A stretch of DNA of 64,000 bases from Amorphoplanes friuliensis DSM 7358 (GCF_000494755.1 NC_022657.1:3448001-3512000); one strand, 5' to 3'; counted from the stretch's first letter, positions 17,812 to 26,507 are shown. Notes: generated by a model from the letters alone, not told the origin. Translations and numbers: made by a program.

Positions 17812-18783
17812 TCAGATCACCAGCAGGGTCTTGCCCAGAGCAGTGTGGTTCTCGACGACGGCGTGAGCGTCGGCGGCGCGTTCCAGCGGGAAGGTCTGCC
17901 CGATGACGGGCCGGACCGACCCGCCGACGGCCGCCGCCATGATCTGTGCCGCCCACCGCCGCACCTGCGGGCGGAATTCGAAGAGCTGCTCGATACCGAT
18001 CACCTGCACGCCGCGATCCCGCGCCTCGGCCGCGTCGATGCCGGTGACCTCGCCGCTGGACGCGCCGTGCACCGAGAACCGGCCACCGCGAGCAGTCACC
18101 TCGAACGCGGCCCGCCCGATCCGGCCCCCGACGCCGTCGAACACGACAGTCGGCCCGAGGCCGCCCGTGGCCTCGAGCACCTCCGCGGTCCAGCCCGAAC
18201 CGGAATAGTCGACAGCGGCGTCGGCTTCCAGCCGCCGGATCAGATCGACCTTCGCCGGCCCACGGGCTGCACCGATCACCTGGGCGCCGGCCGTGAGGCA
18301 GAGCTGCACCAGCAGCGTGCCCACACCACCCGCCGCAGCCTCGACCAGGACCCGATCGCCGGCCCTGATCCCGGCGCGTTCGACGAGACCCTGCGCTGTG
18401 CTGCCGTCGCTGCAGAGGGCGGCGGCCTCCGGCAGACCCAACCCTTCCGGCACCGTGAACAGGTCCTCGGCCTCCGCCACGGCCCTTTCGGCGAAGCCGC
18501 CGGTCTCTCCGGTGCCGGCGACCACCCGCTGCCCCAGCCAGGCCGGGTCCACGCGCTCCCCGGTCTCGATCACCAGCCCGGCCACCAGCCCGCCGGGCAC
18601 GTACGGCAGCCGAGGCGGTTCGTGCCACCTGTCCACACCCTGCCGGATCTGGGTCTCGACGAACGTCATGCTCGCCACCGACACCTCGACCACCACCTGA
18701 CCGAGGCCGGCCACCGGATCGGGAGCCTCACCCACGACCAGGAGCTCAGGTCCACCGAATCCCGTCGCCCGCACCACCCGCAT
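17812..18783 (-). CDS. Zinc-binding-type alcohol dehydrogenase / quinone reductase (MDR family)
   Basis: A 323-residue medium-chain reductase of the quinone reductase (QOR) branch. MRVVRATGFGGPELLVV is a typical start; the cofactor site VLVEAAAGGVGTLLVQLCLTAG is of the NADPH type. No structural-zinc Cys cluster is seen. The ATG at 18783 follows GGGTGGG and is preferred over a GTG three codons upstream. It converges on rmlD with two bases between stops and is probably unrelated to the glycan genes. Substrate unknown. Confidence 0.82.
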   Translation of the reverse strand: MRVVRATGFGGPELLVVGEAPDPVAGLGQVVVEVSVASMTFVETQIRQGVDRWHEPPRLPYVPGGLVAGLVIETGERVDPAWLGQRVVAGTGETGGFAERAVAEAEDLFTVPEGLGLPEAAALCSDGSTAQGLVERAGIRAGDRVLVEAAAGGVGTLLVQLCLTAGAQVIGAARGPAKVDLIRRLEADAAVDYSGSGWTAEVLEATGGLGPTVVFDGVGGRIGRAAFEVTARGGRFSVHGASSGEVTGIDAAEARDRGVQVIGIEQLFEFRPQVRRWAAQIMAAAVGGSVRPVIGQTFPLERAADAHAVVENHTALGKTLLVI

Positions 18784-18862
18784 TCGACCCACCCCGTCCG
18801 CTCACCAGCAGTGCGGAGCATCGTCGAACATTAAGCCCGGTTGAGGTCAACATGCGCGGGGA

Positions 18863-19540
18863 CTACCAGAAGCGCAGGCGGGAGCGGCCGAGGCCTCGGG
18901 GGAGACGCGGGGCGTGGCGCTGGGCGATGTCGTCCTCCTGCAGGCGGGCCTGGAAGCGTTCGGGCACCCAGCCCGTGCCGAGGTCGGCCGGTAGCGCGCG
19001 GGTGTAGGCGGTTCCGAAGAAGTGCCACGCCGGACGGGTGGGAGGCAGGCCCAGCCAGAAGCCCAGCGGCGCCAGGTACGGCTCCGCGGGGCGGTCGCCC
19101 GGGCCGTACAGGGTGCCGCGGTCGAGGGTTTCGCCGCCGGACACCGAGGCAGAGACGTAGATGGTGCCCGGGTGGGTCAGCGCGAGCGCAAAACGGTGCA
19201 GGCGTTCGTCGGCCGGGTCCAGCTCGGCGTGCAGGGTGTGCGCGCCGACGGGGCCGCCACGGAGGCGTCCGGTGCCGCGGGTGGACAGCGAGGCGTGGAA
19301 CACCGGTGGTGTGCCGGCCAGGAAAAGCAGCGAGTCCGCCTCCGCGTACGCCCGGGCCAGTCCCGCCTCGCCGTCGCGGTCGAAGCGGTCGCGCAGGGGT
19401 TCGGAGTCGCCGTAGCGGCGGGGTGTCGCCTCCGGGAGGTGGTCGCGGGCGGCCGCGAGCCAGCGGGGGACGACGTCCGGTGACCGGTCGAGGCGCTCGT
19501 ACCAGCGCACCACGACCACGTCCAGTTTGCGTTGAGCCAC
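18863..19540 (-). CDS. Protein of unknown function
   Basis: A 225-residue soluble protein that I do not recognise. It begins AQRKLDVVVVRWYERL and has several Trp/Phe-rich stretches near the C-terminus (LGFWLGLPPTRPAWHFFG), but no known motif, signal peptide or membrane helix. The codon pattern is that of a real gene. The GTG start is six bases downstream of TAGGCT (complement of 19547-19552), so it may be transcribed as a leaderless mRNA. It is divergent from the sulfotransferase gene. Confidence 0.65.
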   Translation of the reverse strand: MAQRKLDVVVVRWYERLDRSPDVVPRWLAAARDHLPEATPRRYGDSEPLRDRFDRDGEAGLARAYAEADSLLFLAGTPPVFHASLSTRGTGRLRGGPVGAHTLHAELDPADERLHRFALALTHPGTIYVSASVSGGETLDRGTLYGPGDRPAEPYLAPLGFWLGLPPTRPAWHFFGTAYTRALPADLGTGWVPERFQARLQEDDIAQRHAPRLPRGLGRSRLRFW

Positions 19541-19688
19541 ACCGTCAGCCTATTCCTGGCTGCTGAATACAGTCAGAAAGGCATCAGGAAAGCCTTGTTG
19601 ACTTGTGCGGTACAGTTTCGGAACTCGCATGGTCCGTCGGCTGGGCGGCACGACGGACAATGCCTGCAGCACGCGAGGGGTAAAGGCG

Positions 19689-20573
19689 ATGATCAATCGC
19701 ACCGTCACGTTCGCCAAACATCACACACCCAATTCCGTACGCGTCGTAGCACGCCGGATGTTGCTCGAGGCGCACAACGCCAAGGTGCGGATGACGGTGC
19801 CGGTGCAAGCGCCGAGTGCGTACGAGAACGTCTTCCACTGTGCGATGCGCAAGACGGCGAGTCAGTGGATCAAGGCGATGCTCAGCGACCCTCTCGTCTA
19901 CCGTCATTCGGGTCTGCTGCCCTACGATCCGCGCCCGTACAAGTGGCAGCACCCGGAGCCCTTCCCGTCCGGGCGGATCGTCTCGTCGCTCTTCCTCTCC
20001 CACAAGAAGTTCCAGGCCATACCCCGTCCCGAGCGGTGCCGGGCCTTCTTCGTCATGCGCGATCCGCGCGACATCGTCGTGTCGAGCTACTTCTCCACGC
20101 GCAGCTCGCACACGCCCATGGGCGACATTCCCCGCGTCCGCAAGGTGCTGCTGGAAAAGCCGCGGAAGGAGGGCCTGCTGTACGTCATCAGTCATCTGAC
20201 CGCCAAAGGTTCCTTCAAGGCACTGCGGTCGTGGGCGGTCGCTCCGGAAGCGGACGACATCCGCCTGTTCCGCTACGAGGATCTGACCGGACCCGATCAG
20301 CGGGCGGAGGTCGACCGGTTACTGCGCCACTGCGGGATCGTCCTGCCTCCCGCTGAATTGGACAGCCTTCTTTCCCATTACAGCTTCTCCCGCATGCGGA
20401 GTGAAAAAGAGGTTGCCGGTGCGATCTCGCACTACCGCAAAGGCGAGGCCGGTGATTGGGAGAACCATTTCGACGACGACATCCACGAGGCCTTCGCCGC
20501 GGCGACCGGCGACCTCGTCGAGCTGCTCGGCTACCCGGTGCCGAGCCGGATCCCGCACCAGCGGACCGAGTGA
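19689..20573 (+). CDS. Sulfotransferase domain protein
   Basis: A 294-residue PAPS-dependent sulfotransferase. The 5'-phosphosulfate loop is MRKTASQWIKAML and the 3'-phosphate region is FFVMRDPRDIVVSSYFS, with a FRYEDLTG stretch afterwards, all expected for the family. The ATG at 19689 has GAGGGG upstream. No membrane helix. It could sulfate a carbohydrate or lipid; its position just after the glycan locus makes polysaccharide sulfation attractive but unproven. Confidence 0.82.
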   Translation: MINRTVTFAKHHTPNSVRVVARRMLLEAHNAKVRMTVPVQAPSAYENVFHCAMRKTASQWIKAMLSDPLVYRHSGLLPYDPRPYKWQHPEPFPSGRIVSSLFLSHKKFQAIPRPERCRAFFVMRDPRDIVVSSYFSTRSSHTPMGDIPRVRKVLLEKPRKEGLLYVISHLTAKGSFKALRSWAVAPEADDIRLFRYEDLTGPDQRAEVDRLLRHCGIVLPPAELDSLLSHYSFSRMRSEKEVAGAISHYRKGEAGDWENHFDDDIHEAFAAATGDLVELLGYPVPSRIPHQRTE

Positions 20574-20580
20574 GGACGTC

Positions 20581-22431
20581 TCAGGGGGTAGCCGGGTGCA
20601 GGCGGCGGTGGCGTTGTGCCGCCATCCGGACCGGCGCGTTGGGCTCGCCGAAGCGGTCGTATCCGTGCCGTCGCTCGACGAGCTCGAAGAACACCCGGCC
20701 GCCGAGGACCGGTGTGTAGAGGTGCAGCAACTCGCCGCCGTCCTCGTCGCGGTCGTAGAGGATGCCGTGGCGGTGCAGCGCTGTGACCGTACCGTCGGAA
20801 AGGCCGAACCGGGCCGCGAGGTCCGCGTAGTAGTTGTCCGGGACCGGAAGCAGGATCGCGCCGGACCGGGTGAGTGCCTCGGCGCTGGCGACGAGGTCCG
20901 TGGTGGCGAAGGCGACGTGCTGCGGGTCGGCGACCGCGGGTGCCCAGTCACCGCGGCGCAGCAGCGAGACGGTCAGGGCGAGGCGCACGGTCCGGCCGGG
21001 GTCGGCCAGGGCGCGTGAGCGGGTGAGCCCGAACGGCGCCGCGTATTCCTCCGTCGCCAGGTGGTCCAGGCCGAGCACCGACTGGTAGAAGAGACCGGCC
21101 TCGTCGAAGTGGTCGAAGGGCTGCGCCAGCCCGAGGTGGTCGACGCCGGTCAGGCCGGCTCCGGGCGCGGGCGTCTCGCCGGTCGGCAGGAAGTCGCTGC
21201 GCCAGGCGTCGTCGGGCCGGGTCACGAAGATGCTGGTGCCGTCGGGCGCGGTGATCGCGGCGAGTTCGGTCTCGCCGGGCTCGCGGACGTTGGGGGAGGC
21301 CGGCGCGAGCAGCGCCGCGGCCCGGCGCAGCGAGCTCAGCGGGTCACTGCTGCTGATCGCCAGAGCGCTGATCGCCGCTGCTCCCGGTGCCTGTGCCCGG
21401 GTCACCGCGCTGTTCAGGACGATGCGGCAGGCCTGCTGCTCCCACAGCTCCACCGGTTTGGTGCGGTGCTGGCCGGTGTGGGTGAAACCGAGGCCGCGCA
21501 GGGCCTCGCGGAGCTCCGGACCGGAGTTGCCGTCCACCGTGAACTCGGTGAAGGCGTGCCGGGTCAGCGCCGGTGCGGCGGGCAGCCGCCGCAGGGGAAC
21601 CTCGCGGACCGGGTCGAGACGGTCCTCCAGCGCGGTCAGGGAGCGCATCGCGTCGACCGCGGTCCGCGCGGGGTCCGACTGACGGAAGACGTCGTTGAAG
21701 ACCTCGAGCGACAGCGGCCCGTCGTACCCGGTGGTGAGCACCGACCCGACAAAGCGGGGCAGGTCGAAGGCGCCCTGGCCGGGGAAGAGCCGGTGGTGGC
21801 GGCTCCACTGCAGCACGTCCATGTGCAGCTTCGGCGCGTCGGCGAGCTGGAGGAAGAAGACCTTGCCGGGTGTGATGCCGGCGATCCCGGCCGGGTCGGC
21901 GTCGCGCGACAGCACGTGGAAGGAGTCGAGGCAGAGCCCGAGCGCGGGGTGGCCGGCGCGCTCGACGATCCGCCACGACCGGTCCCAGGTCGAGACGTGC
22001 CGTCCCCACGCGAGCGCCTCGTAGGCGATGCGCATCCCGTGCGCCGCGGCCCGATCGGCCAGGAGCGACAGCTGCTCGGCCGCCAGATCGTCGTCGTCGA
22101 TCGCCTCCGGGGAGACCGACGAGCAGACCAGGACCGTCGACGTGCCGAGCTCGGCCATCACCGCGAACTTGCGCTCGGCGCGGGCCAGATTGGCCCGCAA
22201 CCGGTCGGCCGGCACCGCCTCGAAGTCGCGGAACGGCTGGTACAGGTCGATGGACAGGCCGAGGCCGGCGCAGCGGGTGCGGATCTCCGAGGGTGACCAG
22301 GGCGCCACCACGAGGTCGTTCTCGAAGAGCTCGATGCCGTCGAAACCCGCGGCGGCGGCCGCGGTGAGCTTGTCGTCCAGCGTGCCGGAGAGGCACACCG
22401 TCGCGATCGACCGGCGCAGTGGTGCGGTCAT
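20581..22431 (-). CDS. quiC: 3-dehydroshikimate dehydratase fused to an HPPD-like domain (QuiC/QsuB type)
   Basis: A 616-residue two-domain protein. Residues about 1-270 form an AP-endonuclease-2-like TIM barrel with metal ligands at E138, D169, Q195 and E243, the set known in QuiC dehydratases; it would convert 3-dehydroshikimate to protocatechuate. Residues about 330-616 resemble 4-hydroxyphenylpyruvate dioxygenase, with GVDHLGL, DPQHVAFAT and FFELVERR giving the His-His-Glu iron triad, as in fused QuiC1/QsuB. The ATG at 22431 follows GGAGG. The tetR gene lies 11 bases upstream in the same direction. Confidence 0.88.
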   Translation of the reverse strand: MTAPLRRSIATVCLSGTLDDKLTAAAAAGFDGIELFENDLVVAPWSPSEIRTRCAGLGLSIDLYQPFRDFEAVPADRLRANLARAERKFAVMAELGTSTVLVCSSVSPEAIDDDDLAAEQLSLLADRAAAHGMRIAYEALAWGRHVSTWDRSWRIVERAGHPALGLCLDSFHVLSRDADPAGIAGITPGKVFFLQLADAPKLHMDVLQWSRHHRLFPGQGAFDLPRFVGSVLTTGYDGPLSLEVFNDVFRQSDPARTAVDAMRSLTALEDRLDPVREVPLRRLPAAPALTRHAFTEFTVDGNSGPELREALRGLGFTHTGQHRTKPVELWEQQACRIVLNSAVTRAQAPGAAAISALAISSSDPLSSLRRAAALLAPASPNVREPGETELAAITAPDGTSIFVTRPDDAWRSDFLPTGETPAPGAGLTGVDHLGLAQPFDHFDEAGLFYQSVLGLDHLATEEYAAPFGLTRSRALADPGRTVRLALTVSLLRRGDWAPAVADPQHVAFATTDLVASAEALTRSGAILLPVPDNYYADLAARFGLSDGTVTALHRHGILYDRDEDGGELLHLYTPVLGGRVFFELVERRHGYDRFGEPNAPVRMAAQRHRRLHPATP

Positions 22432-22442
22432 CGAGCCTCCTG

Positions 22443-23093
22443 TCAGAGTCGCAGATATCCGGTCACGAAGTCGCCCAGCATGGTGCGGTAGTGGCCGCGC
22501 CGCTCCGGGTCGAGCAGGTCCCGGTCGAAGAGCGCGCCGAAGGTGTGGCGGTTGGCGACGCGGAAGAAGCAGAACGAGCTGATCATCATGTGGACGTCGA
22601 GCGCGTCGACGTCCGTGCGGAAGACGCCGTCGCGCCGGCCGCGGTCCAGGACGCCGTGCAGCACGGCGACGGCGGAGCTGTTGAGGTCCACGAGATGGGC
22701 CACGTGGGCCAGATGCTTGGCGTGCTGGGCGTTCTCGACCCCGACGAGCTGGATGAACGCCGGATGCGCCTCGTGATGGTCGAAGGTGACCTCGGCGAGG
22801 CGGCGGACCGCGGCGACCGGGTCGAGATGGTCGATGTCGACGGTGCGCTCGGCGGCCCGGATCTCCGCGTACGCACGCTCCAGGACCGCCAGGTAGAGCT
22901 GCTCCTTGCCGCCGAAGTAGTAGTAGATCATCCGTTTCGTGGTGCGGGTGCGCCCGGCGATCTCGTCGACCCGGGCGCCGCTGTACCCACGCTCGGCGAA
23001 CTCGTCGGTGGCCACGTCGAGGATCTCGGCGCGGGTGCGTTCCGCGTCGCGCCGCCGCTGCCCGGTGGCGGGCGGGGCAACATCCACCGACAT
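22443..23093 (-). CDS. TetR-family regulator of the quinate/shikimate genes
   Basis: A 216-residue repressor-type regulator. The N-terminal helix-turn-helix reads ILDVATDEFAERGYSGARVDEI followed by TTKRMIYYYFGGKEQLY, as in TetR proteins; the C-terminal ligand domain is divergent. The ATG at 23093 is chosen because GGAGGA lies seven bases upstream; two earlier in-frame starts lack this. It is transcribed with quiC and is divergent from aroE, with a palindrome between them that it probably binds. An aromatic or shikimate-pathway intermediate is the likely inducer (inference). Confidence 0.85.
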   Translation of the reverse strand: MSVDVAPPATGQRRRDAERTRAEILDVATDEFAERGYSGARVDEIAGRTRTTKRMIYYYFGGKEQLYLAVLERAYAEIRAAERTVDIDHLDPVAAVRRLAEVTFDHHEAHPAFIQLVGVENAQHAKHLAHVAHLVDLNSSAVAVLHGVLDRGRRDGVFRTDVDALDVHMMISSFCFFRVANRHTFGALFDRDLLDPERRGHYRTMLGDFVTGYLRL

Positions 23094-23151
23094 CGGTTCT
23101 TCCTCCGGGCTGCTCGTCATGGATCCAGTTAACCGTGGGGGCGTGCGGGGC

Positions 23152-23181
23152 TTGACAGTGGCCGCCGTCACACCGGATAAC
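23152..23181 (+). promoter_or_regulatory. Promoter for the aroE-transporter unit
   Basis: TTGACA (23152-23157), an 18-base spacer and GATAAC (23176-23181) form a plausible sigma-70-type promoter. The expected transcription start, near 23188, falls inside the palindrome at 23183-23202. Confidence 0.5.
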
Positions 23182-23182
23182 T

Positions 23183-23202
23183 AACGTACCAGTTCGTACA
23201 TT
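23183..23202. promoter_or_regulatory. Candidate TetR operator between quiC-tetR and aroE
   Basis: The 20-mer AACGTACCAGTTCGTACATT matches its own reverse complement at 14 of 20 positions, with outer arms of the form AAYGTAC and GTACRTT. It lies directly after the predicted -10 of aroE and about 90 bases before the tetR start, an ideal place for repression by the adjacent TetR protein. Confidence 0.6.
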
Positions 23203-23230
23203 GACTGGCATCTGTGAGAGGGAGTGCGGG

Positions 23231-24079
23231 ATGGGAAGCCGGTGCGGACTGATCGGAGCCGGGATCGGCACGTCGCTGTCACCGGCGTTGCACGAGGCCG
23301 AAGCCCGCAGCCAGGGCCTCGACCTGACCTACGAGCTGTTCGACGTGACCCGGCCGGACACCCCGGCGGAGCTCGGCCGGACACTGGACGAGGCCGAACG
23401 TGACGGTTTTGCCGGCCTCAACATCACCCACCCCTTCAAACAGCAGGTCATCGAGCTCCTCGACCACCTGTCACCCCAGGCCGCCGCGATCGGCGCGGTC
23501 AACACCGTCGCTTTCCGCGACGGCCGGCGGTACGGCTACAACACCGACGCGTACGGCTTCACGGAGTCGTTTCGGGCGAACCTCCCCGGCGCCGCCACGG
23601 GCCGCGTCGTCCAGCTGGGGGCGGGCGGAGCCGGTGCCGCCTGCGCGTACGCACAACTCAGCCTGGGCGTCACCCACCTGACGATCGCCGACCCGGACGC
23701 GGGCCGCCGTGACCAGCTCGCCGCCGCACTGGCCACCCGTTTCGACCGGGCCCGCATCACCGCCGTGGCACCTCCGGAACTGCCGGTGGTGCTCGCGGAC
23801 GCGGACGGGCTGGTCAACGCCAGCCCGGCCGGCATGCACGACCACCCCCTCCTGCCCCTGCCCGCCGAGCTGCTCCACCGCGGCCTGTGGGTCTTCGACA
23901 TCGTCTACATGCCGGTCGAGACGGCGCTGCTGCGTGCCGCCCGTGCCGCCGGCCTGCGGGCGCTCGGCGGCGCGGCGATGTGCGCGTACCAGGCCGCCGC
24001 CGCCTTTGAGCTCTTCACCGGTCGTACCCCCGACACCACGCGGATGCTGCGCCACCTCGACGTGCTGCTGGCCGCGTGA
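23231..24079 (+). CDS. aroE: Shikimate/quinate dehydrogenase
   Basis: A 282-residue NAD(P)-dependent dehydrogenase. The substrate motif NITHPFKQQ (catalytic Lys) and NTDAYGFT are intact, and the nucleotide loop is QLGAGGAGAACAYA. The ATG at 23231 follows GAGAGGGAG. Beside quiC it more likely works in the catabolic direction (quinate/shikimate to dehydro forms, then protocatechuate) than in aromatic amino acid synthesis; actinobacteria often carry several paralogues. The transporter gene follows after 31 bases. Confidence 0.87.
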   Translation: MGSRCGLIGAGIGTSLSPALHEAEARSQGLDLTYELFDVTRPDTPAELGRTLDEAERDGFAGLNITHPFKQQVIELLDHLSPQAAAIGAVNTVAFRDGRRYGYNTDAYGFTESFRANLPGAATGRVVQLGAGGAGAACAYAQLSLGVTHLTIADPDAGRRDQLAAALATRFDRARITAVAPPELPVVLADADGLVNASPAGMHDHPLLPLPAELLHRGLWVFDIVYMPVETALLRAARAAGLRALGGAAMCAYQAAAAFELFTGRTPDTTRMLRHLDVLLAA

Positions 24080-24110
24080 CCCCCCGTTCACCTTCTCCCT
24101 GGAGCGCGTC

Positions 24111-25514
24111 ATGGCCCGTTCTCAGACCACCGACGACCTCGACACCCGGTCCCTCCCCGAACCCCTCTCCCTGCGCCGGATGGTCGGCCCCGGCGTGGTC
24201 GCCGTCGGCATCGGCATGGCCGCGGGCGAGATCATCCTGTGGCCGTACCTGACCGCGATCGGCGGGCTGGGACTCCTCTGGCTCGCCTTCACGACCCTCG
24301 CCGTCCAGTTCGTCATCAACATGGAGATCGAGCGATACACCCTGGCGACCGGCCAGACCGTCGTCGCCGGCTTCTCCCGCTGGTGGAAAGGCTGGGGCAT
24401 CATCATCTGTCTCGCGGGCGCCTTCCAGTACGTGTGGCCGGGCTGGGCGACGAGCGGCTCGACCGTCTTCACGTACCTGGTCGGCGGCGGTGACCCGGTC
24501 TGGATCACAGTGGCCAGCCTGGTCATCGTCGGTGTGCTGCTCTCCGTCTCCAAAGTCGTCTACACCACGGTCGAGCGCGTCGAGATCGTCAAGGTCGGCC
24601 TGACCCTGTTCTTCCTGCTCGTGGTGGTCATCTTCGTGATCTCACTGAGCACCTGGGGCGAAGGCGCCCGCGAAACCGTCACCGGCTTCGGCCGCATCCC
24701 CGAAGGCATCACCTTCACCCTCCTCCTGAGCGCCATCGGCGCAGCCGGCGCCGGCGGCGTCCACAACCTCGTCCTGAGCAACTGGATCCGCGACAAGCGC
24801 TACGGCATGGGCGCCCACGTCCCCCGCCTGGTCTCACCCATCACCGGCCGCGAGGAAGCCGCCGGCACCACCGACCGGTACGCCCTCGCCCTCGACGACG
24901 CCAACCTCAGCCGCTGGAACATCTGGTGGAAGCGCGCCAACGCCGAACACCTCGTCACCTTCGTCGCCGTGTGCTTCGCAACCATCACGATCATGTGCCT
25001 GCTCGCGTACGAGACGCTGTTCGGCCGTGACGACCTCAAGAGCGACGCATCGTTCCTGCGCATCGAGGCCGACATCCTCGCCGACCAGGTCGGCACCTGG
25101 CTAAAGATCCTCTTCCTGGCCGTCGCCGCGGTCTCCCTCTGGGCGGCCTCGATGGGCTTGCTGGACATCATCGGCCGGGTCGCGTCCGACTTCCTGCGCC
25201 GCAACTACCTGACGAACTCGGCCCGCTGGACCGAACCCCGCCTCTACCTGGTCGTCGTCTGGGCCGAGATCGTGCTGGGCTCACTGATCCTGCTGGCCGG
25301 CTTCACCCAGCCCCTCGGCCTCCTGATCGTCTCAACTTGCGCGGCGTCGGTGGTCACGCTGCTCTACTCGGTCCTTCTTGTCCGCCTCAACACCCGAGAC
25401 CTGCCTGCCCCTGTACGCCTGCGTGGCTGGCGCCTCGGCGGGATGCTCATCGCGATCGGCTTCTACGGCTTCTTCGCCATCGCCATGCTCATCACCCAAC
25501 TCCAACGCCTGTAA
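24111..25514 (+). CDS. Nramp-related transporter lacking the canonical metal motif
   Basis: A 467-residue protein with about eleven membrane helices and the overall Nramp pattern (GPGVVAVGIGMAAGEIILWPYL in helix 1, ERYTLATGQTV after helix 2). The first-helix DPGN metal motif is replaced by a GMAAGE stretch, and the sixth-helix MPH motif by GVH in AGGVHNLVLSNW. GGAG at 24101 precedes the ATG. Family members are usually annotated as manganese/iron transporters, but the lost ligands and the position behind aroE raise the possibility that it moves quinate, shikimate or a related acid. Confidence 0.75.
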   Translation: MARSQTTDDLDTRSLPEPLSLRRMVGPGVVAVGIGMAAGEIILWPYLTAIGGLGLLWLAFTTLAVQFVINMEIERYTLATGQTVVAGFSRWWKGWGIIICLAGAFQYVWPGWATSGSTVFTYLVGGGDPVWITVASLVIVGVLLSVSKVVYTTVERVEIVKVGLTLFFLLVVVIFVISLSTWGEGARETVTGFGRIPEGITFTLLLSAIGAAGAGGVHNLVLSNWIRDKRYGMGAHVPRLVSPITGREEAAGTTDRYALALDDANLSRWNIWWKRANAEHLVTFVAVCFATITIMCLLAYETLFGRDDLKSDASFLRIEADILADQVGTWLKILFLAVAAVSLWAASMGLLDIIGRVASDFLRRNYLTNSARWTEPRLYLVVVWAEIVLGSLILLAGFTQPLGLLIVSTCAASVVTLLYSVLLVRLNTRDLPAPVRLRGWRLGGMLIAIGFYGFFAIAMLITQLQRL

Positions 25515-25566
25515 CCGCCTCGGGTGCCCATTGGACCTCAACGCCTCCGCGATCCGCCACCGCCGT

Positions 25567-26112
25567 GGCCCAACATCAGCGAGGTTGGGCCTTCGTGGGC
25601 GGGCGTTGGCCCAACTTCGGTGATGTTGGGCTTTCGGGTTCGCGGGGTCTGCGGTTCGCCGCCGCCGCCGCTAAGGCCCAACTTCGGTGAGGTTGGGCCT
25701 TCGCGGGCTGGGGTGGCCCGACTTCCGTGATGTTGGGTCAACGGGGGTTCGGGGGGCCTGCGGTTCGCCGCCGCTGTGGCCCAACTTCGGTGAGGTTGGG
25801 CCTTCAGGGGTTGGGTTGGCCCGACTTCGGTGAGTTTGGGCTTACGGGGATTTGTTGAGGCCCGCGATCGCCGCGCTGCCGTGGCCCGACATCGTTGAAG
25901 TTGGGGCTATGCAGGCTGGGGTGGGCCCGACATCGTTGAAGTTGGGGCTATGCGGGCTGGGGTGGGCCCGACATCGTTGAAGTTGGGCCTTTGCGGGCTG
26001 GGGTGGGCCCGACATCGTTGAAGTTGGGGCTATGCGGGCTCGGGCTGGCCCGACATCGTTGAAGTTGGGCCTAACCGGGCCGGTTTTAGCCCCGACATCG
26101 CTGATGTTGTGG
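25567..26112. repeat. Tandem array of 12 palindromic units (about 24-26 bp each)
   Basis: Units start near 25567, 25608, 25675, 25715, 25778, 25818, 25883, 25924, 25965, 26006, 26047 and 26089. Each is a variant of GGCCCRAC-WTCGNTGAN-GTTGGGCY, an inverted repeat with 7-8 base arms and a 9-10 base loop. The first six come as pairs 40-41 bases apart, with 63-67 bases to the next pair; from 25883 onward the period is 41 (41, 41, 41, 41, 42). The array lies between the convergent transporter and MFS genes. In units 4 and 6-12 the left arm reads CCCGAC while the right arm stays GTTGGG, which keeps G-U pairing possible in RNA. Confidence 0.92.
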
Positions 26113-26507
26113 TGATCTACGGCTTCCTCGCTGCGGCCTTGAACGGCGGTCCTCGTCCGATCGCCGCGGCCTTGACCCGCGGTCCCTGTCCAATTCGCGC
26201 GGCCTCCACCGGCGAGAGACCTAAGCGATCGACTGCGAGTGCGGGACGGTCCACGCCCATAGCCCTCCCGGGAGCAGCATAGGACCAGATTGACGGGGTG
26301 GAAACCAGCAGAAAACGCTGACGTAGCGACGAAGTGGAGCGTGCGGCCGACCCCGACGAGGAGCGACGCGGAGCCGGTCTCGGTGACGATGTCGGGGCGC
26401 CCACAGGGTGGTCGATGATCGGTCGTCCAGCCGTTCTCGTCCTGCACCGTGGACAAGGTCTACGGGCAGATGGTGGGGCTGAAACCACTCAGCGGTGAGT
26501 CCCACAG
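26113..26507. other. Non-coding remainder of the convergent intergenic region
   Basis: About 395 bases after the palindromic array, before the MFS gene stop. Reading frames are open on the minus strand but have no family similarity that I can recognise, no ribosome-binding site and atypical codon use. No inverted terminal repeats or transposase remnants were seen. It may be decayed coding sequence; nothing further can be supported. Confidence 0.4.

Noticed and set aside
22432..23271. One giant fused protein of quiC with upstream sequence
   Set aside because: The open frame continues upstream of quiC only as a shadow of the tetR gene; a good ribosome-binding site at the quiC ATG marks the real start.
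25567..26112. CRISPR array
   Set aside because: The units are regularly spaced, but the intervening sequences are repeats of each other and only about 15 bases long in the second half, the units are full palindromes, and no cas gene is nearby.
25842..26456. Long minus-strand reading frame (204 codons) across the palindromic array
   Set aside because: The 41-base period is not a multiple of three, so the same DNA unit is read in three different frames along the protein. There is no ribosome-binding site, and the translation has no stable repeat or domain.
26113..26507. Remnant of a mobile element beside the array
   Set aside because: No terminal inverted repeats, target duplications or transposase-like peptides could be seen.
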